Source: Flavobacterium branchiarum
GTDB lineage: Bacteria > Bacteroidota > Bacteroidia > Flavobacteriales > Flavobacteriaceae
DNA length: 64,000 nt
Direction: 5' to 3'
Assembly: GCF_030409845.1 (NCBI RefSeq)
Contig: NZ_JAUFQQ010000005.1
Span: 1,426,001 to 1,490,000 of the forward strand
Shown: positions 1 through 9,166 of the stretch, piece by piece
Layout: each line of letters begins with the position of its first letter
How positions within the stretch are numbered: position 1 is the first letter of the stretch
The notes under the pieces: model-generated
What the model saw: only the letters and a program-made list of their open reading frames with translations
What the model was told of the DNA's origin: nothing
Database searches by the model: none
Translations under genes and position numbers: made by a program

Positions 1-115
1 GCACTTTTTCTTGCAATTCTGCAATAGATACTTTTCCTAAATCATAACTTTGCGCATTGATTTTTGAAATTTTAAGAAATAAAAAAACAACTATTACTAA
101 ACTCCAAAACCTCAT
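1..115 (-). CDS. Exported DUF3857/transglutaminase-like protein, N-terminus only (partial)
   Basis: Only the first 38 codons are inside the window; the gene runs off the left edge. Reading leftwards from the ATG at 113-115 the product starts MRFWSLVIVVFLFLKISK and continues NAQ-SYDLGKVSIAELQEK, a Sec signal peptide with probable cleavage after NAQ. The stretch LGKVSIAELQEK almost repeats LGKVSVAELEEK found just after the signal peptide of the next gene (117..2144), so this is very probably a third paralogue. Its start lies one base beyond the stop codon of that gene, which implies one transcript. The domain content beyond residue 38 cannot be seen. Confidence 0.7.
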   Translation of the reverse strand, partial: MRFWSLVIVVFLFLKISKINAQSYDLGKVSIAELQEKV

Positions 116-116
116 A

Positions 117-2144
117 TTATATTCTTTTTAAAACTATTTTTTCGTTTACTTTATCAACCATTCCTTTGTAATATCCTTGCAACATCGAATAATAATCTGC
201 TGGTATAATCGCAACATTTATCTGATGCGTAACAACCAATTGTAAAGTATTTTGACTGATAGCTGCCATAAATTTAAATGCCCCTAGGTTGTCCTCCATA
301 GCCATTGCAATTGGTTCTGGAAGTGACTCCACCATGTAACCATCCGGAATTTGAATTGTTATATTATATTTATCAGAGGAAGGGAATCCATAATCTACAG
401 GATATTCTCTCTGTTCTTGCTTAAATGGGTTTTCCTTTTGCGTATAAAATAACATTGGGCTTATATAAATTTTCCCTCCTATAACTTCACATAAATTAGA
501 ACCTGTAAATGAAAATGTTTCAACAGTAGGCAACTCAAGTTCATTTTCATTTAATCTTTTATATTCACTTATTTCAATTTTGTCATTCTCATTTTCCAAC
601 TTTTCTAAATAAGAATCCTCTTTAACATTATCAACATTATTTCTAAATATCATGGCATTATAATCCGTGTATTGTCTTCTTGCCTTACCTACAACACCTC
701 CTTCTGGAGTGATACTATAAGTAATCGCGATATTATCAGATGATTGTTTATTTGGCATTAAATCAACTTCCTCCGAGGTTCCGTCTTTACGTATTAACCT
801 TCCCAGCCAATTTAAAGCTCTAAATGGCAAAATACCAGGAGTAGCAAATTTACTAGATGCATCTAATAAAATTACTCCTTTATCCGTTTCTACCGCTGCA
901 ATTACATAATTAAAAGCCGTTCGATTAGGGAATATTGCAATTCCGTTAGAGCGTGTACTCACTAAAACTGGATTTGCTTTTAATCCTGAAAAACGCAACA
1001 TCGCAGTTAACATAAGATTTATATCTGCTATGTTACCTGTTTTCTCCTTATATGCTTTTTTAACCCCATTATCACATCCGTAATCAGAGTATCCATTCCA
1101 GTTAACTCTCGATTTCACAAAGTTAAGTATCGCCTTAATTTTTTCATCTTGCGTATTTACATCTGTCAGTAACACTTTTAAATCATCTTCAAAATACCCT
1201 GTTTTATTTAATTCCGGTCCAAAACTATCATAATTATATATTGTTTTAACAACTGAATTCCAATCTGCCGAAAATAATTCGATAGGTGCATTCGGGAATT
1301 TTTTTACAGACAATTCATGCTCTATAGCCGAAGTATAGTTATATATATTATTAACATAACCTTCTTCTTTCATCGCTGGCAAATTCTTGGCTACATAAGT
1401 AGTTTTAGTTTCCATATAATCTACTTTTTCATTAGAAAAAGTTGTTTTCATTGCATATCCAAATCCTCCAGGCTCAGATCTTTCTTTATTTACAAACACA
1501 ATAGAGGCCATCTCTTTATCAACTGTAACTACTGGAAAAATATACCCTTTTTGCTTTGCATTAAAAACATAATATTCTGGTATGCGTGTTGTGAATTCTG
1601 AATAATTCACAGGTATAGAGGATTGAAAATACCAATCTCTCATTGATCCTATACTTGGAGATTTTATAGTATATTTATATTCAATAACAGATCCTTCCTT
1701 TACATTAGGCATTGTTATTTTTTTCTGATTATAATATTTATTCACATTCTCATCAAATACACCGTCACTTTTTAATTTGACTTTTTCAATTTTACCCGCA
1801 ACCAAATTATAAGTTACGGCATCCGAAAAAGCAACGTTTTCTCTCGAGATTTTATCTCCTACATAATAGGATACATTTTGATTTGCCCAATTGTACCCTT
1901 CTTTTTTATAAATTTTAATACGACATTCAACGTTAGTCATCATCACAAACCCCTCATTCGTGATATATTCAACACGAGAAACTCCTTTTCTATATAAGAT
2001 TGCAGCAGTAGCCGAAGTGTCTTTCGGATGTGTTTTTTCTTCTAATTCTGCGACGGATACTTTTCCTAATTTAAATTCTTGTGCTGTGATTTTCGATAAA
2101 GAAAATACAACGAAAAAGACGATGGTTAATTGGTTAATTTTCAT
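117..2144 (-). CDS. Exported DUF3857 protein with degenerate transglutaminase-like domain
   Basis: A 675-residue protein with a signal peptide (residues 1-21, ending KITAQ), a DUF3857-type beta-rich N-terminal half and a transglutaminase-like domain around residues 330-430. In the paralogue downstream on the + axis (2147..4054) the catalytic cysteine sits in GYGDCKALT; here the aligned segment reads TGNIADINLML, so the cysteine is replaced by isoleucine. The expected histidine region reads AFNYVIA, with tyrosine instead of histidine, while LLDAS keeps the aspartate. The protein therefore looks catalytically dead and may act as a binding or envelope structural protein. It is the middle gene of a tight three-gene minus-strand array: 2 bases separate it from 2147..4054 and 1 base from the partial gene at 1..115. 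Its exact role is unknown. Confidence 0.85.
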   Translation of the reverse strand: MKINQLTIVFFVVFSLSKITAQEFKLGKVSVAELEEKTHPKDTSATAAILYRKGVSRVEYITNEGFVMMTNVECRIKIYKKEGYNWANQNVSYYVGDKISRENVAFSDAVTYNLVAGKIEKVKLKSDGVFDENVNKYYNQKKITMPNVKEGSVIEYKYTIKSPSIGSMRDWYFQSSIPVNYSEFTTRIPEYYVFNAKQKGYIFPVVTVDKEMASIVFVNKERSEPGGFGYAMKTTFSNEKVDYMETKTTYVAKNLPAMKEEGYVNNIYNYTSAIEHELSVKKFPNAPIELFSADWNSVVKTIYNYDSFGPELNKTGYFEDDLKVLLTDVNTQDEKIKAILNFVKSRVNWNGYSDYGCDNGVKKAYKEKTGNIADINLMLTAMLRFSGLKANPVLVSTRSNGIAIFPNRTAFNYVIAAVETDKGVILLDASSKFATPGILPFRALNWLGRLIRKDGTSEEVDLMPNKQSSDNIAITYSITPEGGVVGKARRQYTDYNAMIFRNNVDNVKEDSYLEKLENENDKIEISEYKRLNENELELPTVETFSFTGSNLCEVIGGKIYISPMLFYTQKENPFKQEQREYPVDYGFPSSDKYNITIQIPDGYMVESLPEPIAMAMEDNLGAFKFMAAISQNTLQLVVTHQINVAIIPADYYSMLQGYYKGMVDKVNEKIVLKRI

Positions 2145-2146
2145 AA

Positions 2147-4054
2147 TTACTTCTTGGTTAGTATAATTTTGGCATTATCATTTTTGTTAATCTGCTCTAT
2201 AAAAAGGCGATATTCATCGTATTCTTTATTAGAATATTTCCCGTTATTAAGAAGCAACTTCCTTTTGTATATTAGTTTATTATTGTCCGTTTTAATGATT
2301 TCTGATTTATATTCTCCGAACTTCGCCTTTAATTCAAAAGTTGAAGGCAAAAAATCAATAGCAAAACCAGCAGGAAGATTAACCTCAATTTCATCAGTAT
2401 AAGAATAACCACGTTTTAACTGAAATGGAGTTTTCCTATTTCTGATACGATTAACACTGCCTCTATATTGATTAAAAGCATTTATCGGAAATATCATTTT
2501 ATCACTAGTAATCTTTCCATAGTTTATTGCGCTCACCTGAATACCTTCAGTAAAACAAATCTTTTCTTTATCATTACTTAAATTTATCTTTGCTAATTTT
2601 AGATTATCAATATTGCCCCAATATTCTTTATAATACGCCTCTTTTTCATTGGGTAGCAAAGACTCAATTCTAGCTTTAGAACTATATTTAGCCCCTTCTG
2701 AAGCAATAGATATAGCTCCTAAAAAATCCCCTTTCTCATCAATAGTATAAGCTCCTTTAGCTATTTGAGTATTACCTTTATCTTCATAAATCGTAGTCCT
2801 AACTATTTCTCCTCCTTCTGGCTTAATTATTAAAACATTCCTATCATCTGTAAAAGTACCTTGATACCCAAAAGGATCAACTTGACTTGTGCATTCAAGC
2901 CAAATATACTTGTCTCCATTAGGAATTGATAAGATCATATGGTTTCCCTGCATAGAAACAAAATCTGAATCTATACTAGTTTTAGAACTATCTCCATATA
3001 AAATTGTATTGTAAGAAGGAACATCAACCACCTCTAAAAGTGCCTTTGTATAGTTTGTTAATGCCTTGCAATCTCCATAACCTAAACGATCCACATCATT
3101 AGCTAACATTGGTTTCCATCCACCAATACCAATAGCTATATTTACATATCTTGATTTTTTTTGCACATAGTCATATACGATTTTTGCTTTTTTTACAGGA
3201 TCTTTTTCATCACCTACCAATTCCTTTATTTTAGTTTTGGTTGCATCAAGCAAAATTGTTGTACCTAATAAAATTTTATCCGCATACCACTTCCCAAAGG
3301 CTTGCCATGTGCTTGCATTTCCATCTACTCCTTCGAGATGAAAACTTTCAAGCCCCATCATGACATAAGGATAAATTTCATAAAACGAGGGGCTATAATC
3401 CTCATTTTTTTGAGCTAGTATATTAGTAGCTACATAAGACAACTGAGTATTTGTATCTGTAGTTTTTTTTATATCAAATCCTGACAGTTGAAATTCTTTC
3501 TTTTTGAATCCTAAATTATTCGGGTAAGTCACATTCAAGATGCTTTTTTCTACACTTGCATTATAATTATCTATAGGATACCATTTAGGGAGAAAAGCAG
3601 TTGCCGAAGTTTCGACTTCACTTTCGTATACTAAAGTAAAAGGATATTGAATGGGTGTATAATCTAAATAAATATAACGACTATCAGAAAAAATTGTTCC
3701 TCCACTAATCACGCTTTCATCTCTGAAATCCTTACGTTTTATCTTTTTTAGTTCTTTGCCTTGTGCATCGTATACAGTAGCTTCAATATTTTTAACGGTT
3801 GTAGATTTACCATAATACTCGATGGCATCAATAGCATTTAATCCTTTTGCGTTAAAAACTGTTATAACTCTTTTTTGTATCGTTTTCATACTTCTTTGAG
3901 AAGCAATTACGATGTCTATTTGATTTAAACGAATAACAGCATTTGCATTTTCTTTAAGACTATCAGAAATGCCAACAGTGTTATACTCCCCTTTTTGGGC
4001 AACAGAAGAAAATGAAAATAAAACAAGAAATAAAAAACGGAGAATCGATTTCAT
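2147..4054 (-). CDS. Exported DUF3857 / transglutaminase-superfamily protein
   Basis: A 635-residue protein with an N-terminal signal peptide (MKSILRFLFLVLFSFSSVAQ), a DUF3857 N-terminal region (about 30-200) and a transglutaminase-core domain (about 270-400). The Cys of the core is seen in RLGYGDCKALTNY and the His in GNHMILSI; the third position is LECTS, with Glu where Asp is usual. A beta-rich C-terminal domain follows. It is the first gene of the three-gene paralogue array. The family is common in Flavobacteria; some members are thought to be periplasmic peptidases or cross-linking enzymes, but no substrate can be named here. Upstream (4055-4117) is an AT-rich gap before dtd, which probably lies on another transcript. 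Confidence 0.85.
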   Translation of the reverse strand: MKSILRFLFLVLFSFSSVAQKGEYNTVGISDSLKENANAVIRLNQIDIVIASQRSMKTIQKRVITVFNAKGLNAIDAIEYYGKSTTVKNIEATVYDAQGKELKKIKRKDFRDESVISGGTIFSDSRYIYLDYTPIQYPFTLVYESEVETSATAFLPKWYPIDNYNASVEKSILNVTYPNNLGFKKKEFQLSGFDIKKTTDTNTQLSYVATNILAQKNEDYSPSFYEIYPYVMMGLESFHLEGVDGNASTWQAFGKWYADKILLGTTILLDATKTKIKELVGDEKDPVKKAKIVYDYVQKKSRYVNIAIGIGGWKPMLANDVDRLGYGDCKALTNYTKALLEVVDVPSYNTILYGDSSKTSIDSDFVSMQGNHMILSIPNGDKYIWLECTSQVDPFGYQGTFTDDRNVLIIKPEGGEIVRTTIYEDKGNTQIAKGAYTIDEKGDFLGAISIASEGAKYSSKARIESLLPNEKEAYYKEYWGNIDNLKLAKINLSNDKEKICFTEGIQVSAINYGKITSDKMIFPINAFNQYRGSVNRIRNRKTPFQLKRGYSYTDEIEVNLPAGFAIDFLPSTFELKAKFGEYKSEIIKTDNNKLIYKRKLLLNNGKYSNKEYDEYRLFIEQINKNDNAKIILTKK

Positions 4055-4117
4055 TTAATAAGTAATTTCGCCAAATATATATCATTTTCTGAAACATTTA
4101 ACAAATACTTACTCTTT

Positions 4118-4570
4118 TTACTCCCTATTTTTGCTATCCATAATTATTGTTACTGGACCATCATTTAACAGACTGATTTTCATATCTGCCCCAAAAATTC
4201 CTGTTTGGATTTTGTTTCCGAATTCCTTCTCTAAAGTAGCGACAAAGTTTTCATATAAGGGAATTGCTACATCAGGTTTTGATGCTTTTATATACGAAGG
4301 ACGATTCCCTTTTTTTGTACCAGCATGAAGTGTAAACTGGCTAACGACTATAATTTCGCCATTAATATCCTGAACAGAACAGTTCATGACATCATTTTCG
4401 TCGTTAAAAATTCTAATTTTAATTATTTTTCCAACTAGCCAATCGATATCCTCTTGATTGTCGGCATCTTCAATCCCAACAAAAACAAGCAATCCTTTTT
4501 TGATATCGGCTACTTTATTATCATCAACTACTACCGAAGCAGAAGAAACTCTTTGAAGAACAACTCTCAA
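4118..4570 (-). CDS. dtd: D-aminoacyl-tRNA deacylase
   Basis: A 150-residue protein of the usual DTD length that starts MRVVLQRVSSASVVVDD. It carries both family motifs: SQFTL with following HAGTKKGNRPSY at about residues 77-94, and NDGPVTIIMDS near the C-terminus (the NXGPVT motif). These form the cross-subunit active site of the dimer that hydrolyses the ester bond between D-amino acids (and glycine) and tRNA, recycling mischarged tRNA in the cytoplasm. It lies downstream of rsgA on the same strand with a 108-base gap, so it may be co-transcribed with rsgA or have its own start. Confidence 0.95.
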   Translation of the reverse strand: MRVVLQRVSSASVVVDDNKVADIKKGLLVFVGIEDADNQEDIDWLVGKIIKIRIFNDENDVMNCSVQDINGEIIVVSQFTLHAGTKKGNRPSYIKASKPDVAIPLYENFVATLEKEFGNKIQTGIFGADMKISLLNDGPVTIIMDSKNRE

Positions 4571-4678
4571 AACAATTGCGAATTAAAGATTATAAATTAT
4601 GAACACATTTTATTTAGTAGCAAGTACTAAAGAAGTAAAATGACTTAGTTTTTATTGAATTTCAGTCCTAATTAATGC

Positions 4679-5656
4679 TTATTTCCTAGTTTCATCGCTA
4701 GCAGCACGATCTTCATTGTGAATATCTGTACGATAATGCTCGTCTTCACCTTCTAAGATTTTAAGATAGCTATTATAACGTGACCATGCAATTTCATCTC
4801 TTTCAAGAGCTGCTTTTATAGCACAATGCGGTTCATCTTTATGCAAACAGTTATTGAATTTACACTGATCTTTTAGTTTAAAAAATTCTGGAAAGTAACC
4901 ACTAACTTCTTCTTTTTCCATATCAACAATACCAAATCCTTTAATACCTGGCGTATCAATAATACGTGCACCAAAAGATAAGTCATACATTTCTGCAAAT
5001 GTAGTTGTATGTTGTCCTTGCTTACTTGCTGTCGAAATGGTTTTGGTTTTAAGATGTAAGCTGGGCTCCATTGCATTTACAAGAGTCGACTTTCCAACTC
5101 CAGAATGCCCTGAGAACATCGTTACCTTATTAATCATCAATCCTTTTAACTCCTCAACACCTTTTCCTTCTGTTGATGATATACGCAAACATTTATAACC
5201 AATCTCTTGGTATACGTGTTGCATATACAATTGTTCATCAAGTGTGTCTTCATCAAAAGTATCAATTTTATTAAAAACCAATATTGTTTCAATACCATAT
5301 GCTTCGGCAGTAACCAAAAAACGGTCGATAAAATTAAATGTAGTTGGTGGATTATTGATTGTTACTAATAAAAACACGCAATCAATATTAGACGCAATAA
5401 TATGCATCTGATGAGATAAATTCACTGATTTACGAACAATGTAGTTCTTTCTTTCATGAATATTATGGATTGTTCCTGTTACAGTATCCGAACTTTCTTC
5501 AAGTTCATAATCCACAACATCCCCTACAGCTATAGGATTGGTACTCTTAATACCTTTTATCCTAAACTTTCCTTTCATTCTACACTCTATAAAATCACCT
5601 GTTTCGGTTTTTACGGTGTACCAACTTCCTGTAGATTTGTATACGGTTCCTGTCAT
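4679..5656 (-). CDS. rsgA: Ribosome small subunit-dependent GTPase A
   Basis: A 325-residue circularly permuted GTPase that assists late maturation of the 30S subunit. In order: an N-terminal OB fold (about 1-70), then the G motifs in permuted order, G4 NKID (about 130), G1 GHSGVGKST (about 182-190), G3 DTPG (about 236), and a C-terminal zinc finger (CKFNNCLHKDEPHC). The start MTGTVYKSTG is the usual one for Bacteroidota RsgA. A good -7 box (TATCTTTG) ends only four bases before the ATG, which suggests a leaderless or nearly leaderless transcript. Confidence 0.95.
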   Translation of the reverse strand: MTGTVYKSTGSWYTVKTETGDFIECRMKGKFRIKGIKSTNPIAVGDVVDYELEESSDTVTGTIHNIHERKNYIVRKSVNLSHQMHIIASNIDCVFLLVTINNPPTTFNFIDRFLVTAEAYGIETILVFNKIDTFDEDTLDEQLYMQHVYQEIGYKCLRISSTEGKGVEELKGLMINKVTMFSGHSGVGKSTLVNAMEPSLHLKTKTISTASKQGQHTTTFAEMYDLSFGARIIDTPGIKGFGIVDMEKEEVSGYFPEFFKLKDQCKFNNCLHKDEPHCAIKAALERDEIAWSRYNSYLKILEGEDEHYRTDIHNEDRAASDETRK

Positions 5657-5660
5657 AGTG

Positions 5661-5668
5661 CAAAGATA
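5661..5668 (-). promoter_or_regulatory. Bacteroidota -7 box of rsgA
   Basis: TATCTTTG on the minus strand matches the Bacteroidota -7 consensus TAnnTTTG. Only four bases (cact) separate it from the rsgA ATG. No clear -33 TTG box was found at the usual distance. Confidence 0.5.
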
Positions 5669-5729
5669 AAATTTTGTTTCAGCTTTAAAGTTTAAAAGTT
5701 CAAAGTTTTTTAGACTTTCTCCACATTAA

Positions 5730-5763
5730 AAAATCCCCATGAGCCATTAAAAGCTATGGGGAT
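5730..5763 (-). terminator. Intrinsic terminator of the aromatic amino acid cluster
   Basis: On the minus strand ATCCCCAT and ATGGGGAT form an 8-bp stem with an extra AGC/GCT pairing inside and are followed by a T run. The hairpin lies about 100 bases beyond the stop of the DAHP synthase/chorismate mutase gene and before rsgA. Confidence 0.8.
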
Positions 5764-5864
5764 TCAATTATTGAGAATTATTAACTATAAAAGCAATGCA
5801 AGAACATGAAAAAAATCACATATTTTTCTATTATAACCTTGCCTTACTTATAAGTTTATATAAG

Positions 5865-6947
5865 TTATGCGTTAAGGATTCTCTCTTGGTGACTGATACT
5901 TTCTTGGTGAATTGCTTTAAACATTTTAAGTACAAACTCTTCAGACAATCCTTTTTTCTCTCCTTCAAGAATCATTTTTCCAAGAATTTCATTCCAACGG
6001 CTGTTTTGAAGAATAGCAACGTTTGAGTCTTTTTTCACCTGACCAATTTCGTCAGCAACTTTCATACGTTTTCCTAACAAGTCTAATAAATTAGCATCTA
6101 GAACATCAATATTAGCTCTTAATTTTGACATTTTTTGGCTATATTCATCCGTTTTGTCGTCCGTTTTTCTAACTCTTAAATCTTTGAAAATTTGTTTCAA
6201 AGCATCTGGAGTTACTTGTTGTGCAGCATCACTCCAAGCGTTATCTGGATCAATATGAGTTTCGATAATCATACCATCGTAATTTAAATCTAACGCCTCT
6301 TGAGTTACTTCAAGAATCATTTTACGATCTCCAGTAATATGAGATGGATCAATGATTAAAGGTAAGTCAGGGAATTTATTTTGCAATTCGATAGCAATCT
6401 GCCATTCTGGAATGTTTCTGTATTTCGTTTTTTCGTAAGTCGAAAATCCTCTGTGTATTACACCTAGTTTTTCGATTCCCGCCATATGTAAACGTTCAAC
6501 ACCACCTAACCACAAAGATAAATCTGGGTTAACAGGGTTTTTAATCAAAACTATTTTATCAGTTCCTTTAAGAGTATCTGCAATTTCTTGAACAGCAAAC
6601 GGATTTGCTGTAGTACGAGCACCAACCCATAAAACATCGATATCATGCTCTAAAGCAAGTTTACAATGTGCTGCAGTTGCAACTTCAGTCCCCATTAATA
6701 AGCCAGTTTCAGCTTTTGCTTTTTGCAACCATTTCAAACCAATTTCTCCTACACCTTCAAATCCTCCCGGACGCGTTCTTGGTTTCCAAATTCCAGCTCT
6801 GAATATACTTACGTCTGAATCTTTTAATTCATGTGCAATTTTCAATACTTGGTCTTCAGTTTCAGCACTACAAGGTCCAGCTATTACAAGCGGATGTTCT
6901 AATTTGAATGCTTCTAACCAACTTCTCATTTCTTTCTTATTTTCCAT
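5865..6947 (-). CDS. Bifunctional 3-deoxy-7-phosphoheptulonate synthase / chorismate mutase (type II)
   Basis: A 360-residue fusion. Residues about 10-255 are a class I-beta DAHP synthase-like domain, with VIAGPCSAE near residue 21, KPRTRPGGFEG, GARTTANP and IIDPSHITGDR. Residues about 268-358 are an AroQ-type all-helical chorismate mutase (SKLRANIDVLDANLLDLL, then GKRMKVADEIGQVKK). The fusion joins the first shikimate step (PEP plus erythrose 4-phosphate) to the branch point toward prephenate, and such fusions are typical of Bacteroidota. It is the last gene of the cluster pheA, aminotransferase, tyrA, this gene, 12 bases after tyrA, and is followed by a terminator. Confidence 0.93.
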   Translation of the reverse strand: MENKKEMRSWLEAFKLEHPLVIAGPCSAETEDQVLKIAHELKDSDVSIFRAGIWKPRTRPGGFEGVGEIGLKWLQKAKAETGLLMGTEVATAAHCKLALEHDIDVLWVGARTTANPFAVQEIADTLKGTDKIVLIKNPVNPDLSLWLGGVERLHMAGIEKLGVIHRGFSTYEKTKYRNIPEWQIAIELQNKFPDLPLIIDPSHITGDRKMILEVTQEALDLNYDGMIIETHIDPDNAWSDAAQQVTPDALKQIFKDLRVRKTDDKTDEYSQKMSKLRANIDVLDANLLDLLGKRMKVADEIGQVKKDSNVAILQNSRWNEILGKMILEGEKKGLSEEFVLKMFKAIHQESISHQERILNA

Positions 6948-6959
6948 CTTTTCTTTAGT

Positions 6960-7817
6960 TTATTTTTTAGTAGTAATTCCGTTTAATATTTCTTTTATTT
7001 TATTCACACTTTCCATTTCCTCATAAATGGCATTATAATCATCTGCAACCAGCAAGTCTTTAAACTGAGTTAGATTTGATATGTATTCTTCTAAGGTTTC
7101 AATTACCTGTTTTTTATTTTGTTTAAAAATTGGTGTCCACATTGCTGGTGAACTTTTCGCCAAACGAACGGTACTTTCAAATCCACTTCCCGCCATATCA
7201 AAAATATCCTGTTCGTCTTTCTCCTTATTTATAACCGTTTTCCCAAGCATAAACGAACTTATATGTGACAGATGCGACACGTAAGCAATATGTTTATCAT
7301 GCGATTTTGGATCCATATATCGTATGCGCATCCCTATTGCTGCAAAAAGCTTCAGAGCCTTTTCTTGCAATTTAAAAGTGGTTTTTTCGACCTCGCAAAT
7401 AATATTTGTTTTCCCTTTAAAGAGTCCTTTTATCGCTGCCGAAGGTCCAGAGAATTCTGTTCCTGCTATTGGATGTGTCGCAATAAAATTTCTTCTTTTC
7501 GGATGATTCGCTACTGCTTCACAAATTGGTTTTTTAGTTGATCCCACTTCAAAAACGATTGTTTTATCACCAATTACATCCAAAACTTTAGGCAAAACAC
7601 TTAATGCAACATCTACTGGAACCGAAACAATTACAAAATCGGCAGTTCCCAAATCATCAAAAGTAGATGCCTTATCAATAACCCCCAACTCAATTGCTTC
7701 CTCTAAATGCGTTTGGTTATTATCAATTCCGTAAATAGTAGCTTCAGGATATAATTCTTTGATATCTAAAACCATCGAACCGCCTATTAACCCTATTCCT
7801 ATTACGTGTATATTCAT
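6960..7817 (-). CDS. tyrA: Prephenate dehydrogenase
   Basis: A 285-residue NAD(P)-dependent enzyme that converts prephenate to 4-hydroxyphenylpyruvate for tyrosine synthesis. The N-terminal Rossmann fold shows GIGLIGGSM at residues 7-15. The THPIAGTEFSGP segment around residue 114 is the family's substrate-binding region with its histidine. A helical dimerisation domain makes up the C-terminal half (about 165-285). No ACT domain is present, so feedback control must act elsewhere. A structured intergenic repeat separates it from the aminotransferase upstream, and 12 bases separate it from the DAHP synthase/chorismate mutase downstream. Confidence 0.93.
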   Translation of the reverse strand: MNIHVIGIGLIGGSMVLDIKELYPEATIYGIDNNQTHLEEAIELGVIDKASTFDDLGTADFVIVSVPVDVALSVLPKVLDVIGDKTIVFEVGSTKKPICEAVANHPKRRNFIATHPIAGTEFSGPSAAIKGLFKGKTNIICEVEKTTFKLQEKALKLFAAIGMRIRYMDPKSHDKHIAYVSHLSHISSFMLGKTVINKEKDEQDIFDMAGSGFESTVRLAKSSPAMWTPIFKQNKKQVIETLEEYISNLTQFKDLLVADDYNAIYEEMESVNKIKEILNGITTKK

Positions 7818-7840
7818 TTTTTATTTTTATTTTAAAGCTT

Positions 7841-7914
7841 CCCGATAATTATCGGGACGTGCTGTCCGACTTTATCTTTTTCTAGCTAAAGAAACTAGAA
7901 AAAGAATGTCGCTC
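7841..7914. repeat. Structured intergenic repeat with two perfect dyads
   Basis: A perfect palindrome CCCGATAATTATCGGG (7841-7856) is followed by GGACGTGCTGTCC and then by a 10-bp perfect inverted repeat CTTTTTCTAG / CTAGAAAAAG (7876-7885 and 7895-7904). From memory this resembles a dispersed intergenic element of Flavobacterium genomes; only one copy is in this window. It sits between two genes of the aromatic cluster and could act as an RNA processing or partial termination site. Confidence 0.6.
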
Positions 7915-7945
7915 CCATCATTTCGTTTCTCAACAACCTTTAGAT

Positions 7946-9091
7946 TTAAAATCGATCTATTGCTTCCTGTACTTTATCCTCTTTCACACACAACGAAAAC
8001 CTAATATAACCTTCTCCGTTACTTCCGAAGATTGTTCCCGGCGTGATGAAAATATGTTTCTCAATTAAAATTTCGTCAATGAACTTTTCTGCCGATTCTA
8101 TTCCTTCCGGAAGCTTTGCCCAAACAAAAAGCCCAACTCCTTCTTTATATACTTTGCATCCTAGTTTTTCCGCAAGCTTTTCGGTTAATTCTCTTCGGCG
8201 TTTGTAAATTACATTCTGCTCTTCAAACCATGATTTCTCGCAATTTAATGCAGCAATGGCTCCTTTCTGGATTCCGTAGAACATACCGCTGTCCATATTA
8301 CTTTTCACTTTCAAAATAGCATCAATCGTTACAGGATTACCTAAAACCATTCCAACTCTCCATCCAGCCATATTAAAGGTCTTACTCAATGAATTAAGCT
8401 CTAATGCTACATCCTTTGCTCCTTCAATTTGTAACAAACTCATTGGTTTATCATTCAAAACAAAACTATACGGATTATCATTAATCAATAAAATAGTATG
8501 TTTTTTAGCAAAAGCAATCAATTTTTCAAATAACTCCAAGCTTCCTCTTGCTCCCGTAGGCATGTGAGGATAACCCAACCACATAATTTTTACTTTAGAA
8601 AGATCTAATTTCTCTAGAGCTTCAAAATCGGGCTCCCAATTCGTATTCTCTTTCAAATCATAATAAACCGGAACTGCTCCAACCAAATTGGTTACCGAAG
8701 TATATGTTGGATATCCTGGATTCGGAATTAAAACATGATCACCTTCATTCAAAAATGCCAATGAAATATGCATAATTCCCTCTTTTGACCCCATCAATGG
8801 CAAAATTTCATTAGTAGGATTTAGAGTTACACCATAATTATTCTGGTAAAAATCGGCCATTCCTTTTCTCAACTCTGGCAATCCTTGATAACTTTGATAC
8901 TGATGCGCATTTTCATCTTGCATTGCCGAAACTACTGCTTCGATAACTGCTTTAGAAGGTTTTAAATCAGGACTTCCAATTCCCATATTGATAATTGGCT
9001 TGCCTTCTGATTGTAGTTGTCTTACTTCTCTAAGTTTTGAAGAAAAGTAGTATTCCTCTACGACATCTAATCTTTTTGCTGTTGTAATCAT
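7946..9091 (-). CDS. Class I/II pyridoxal-phosphate aminotransferase (probable aromatic or aspartate type)
   Basis: A 381-residue fold-type I aminotransferase. The PLP lysine is in SLSKTFNMAGWRVG (about residue 234) and the family NPGYPTYTS segment is at about 124-132. Its place between pheA and tyrA suggests that it transaminates phenylpyruvate and/or 4-hydroxyphenylpyruvate, the last step of Phe and Tyr synthesis, though aspartate or LL-diaminopimelate-type activity cannot be excluded from sequence alone. It follows pheA by 75 bases, a gap that holds a small AGCCT/AGGCT hairpin. Confidence 0.88.
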   Translation of the reverse strand: MITTAKRLDVVEEYYFSSKLREVRQLQSEGKPIINMGIGSPDLKPSKAVIEAVVSAMQDENAHQYQSYQGLPELRKGMADFYQNNYGVTLNPTNEILPLMGSKEGIMHISLAFLNEGDHVLIPNPGYPTYTSVTNLVGAVPVYYDLKENTNWEPDFEALEKLDLSKVKIMWLGYPHMPTGARGSLELFEKLIAFAKKHTILLINDNPYSFVLNDKPMSLLQIEGAKDVALELNSLSKTFNMAGWRVGMVLGNPVTIDAILKVKSNMDSGMFYGIQKGAIAALNCEKSWFEEQNVIYKRRRELTEKLAEKLGCKVYKEGVGLFVWAKLPEGIESAEKFIDEILIEKHIFITPGTIFGSNGEGYIRFSLCVKEDKVQEAIDRF

Positions 9092-9166
9092 GGTGGTTTA
9101 TATATTTGTTTGCTTTAGCCTTTAGGCTGTAAACTTTATGCTCTTCTTATTAACTTCTGACTCAAA

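Noticed and set aside
5796..6026. 76-codon plus-strand frame with a hydrophobic start
   Set aside because: It mostly overlaps the chorismate mutase domain on the other strand and starts inside the intergenic terminator region without a promoter.
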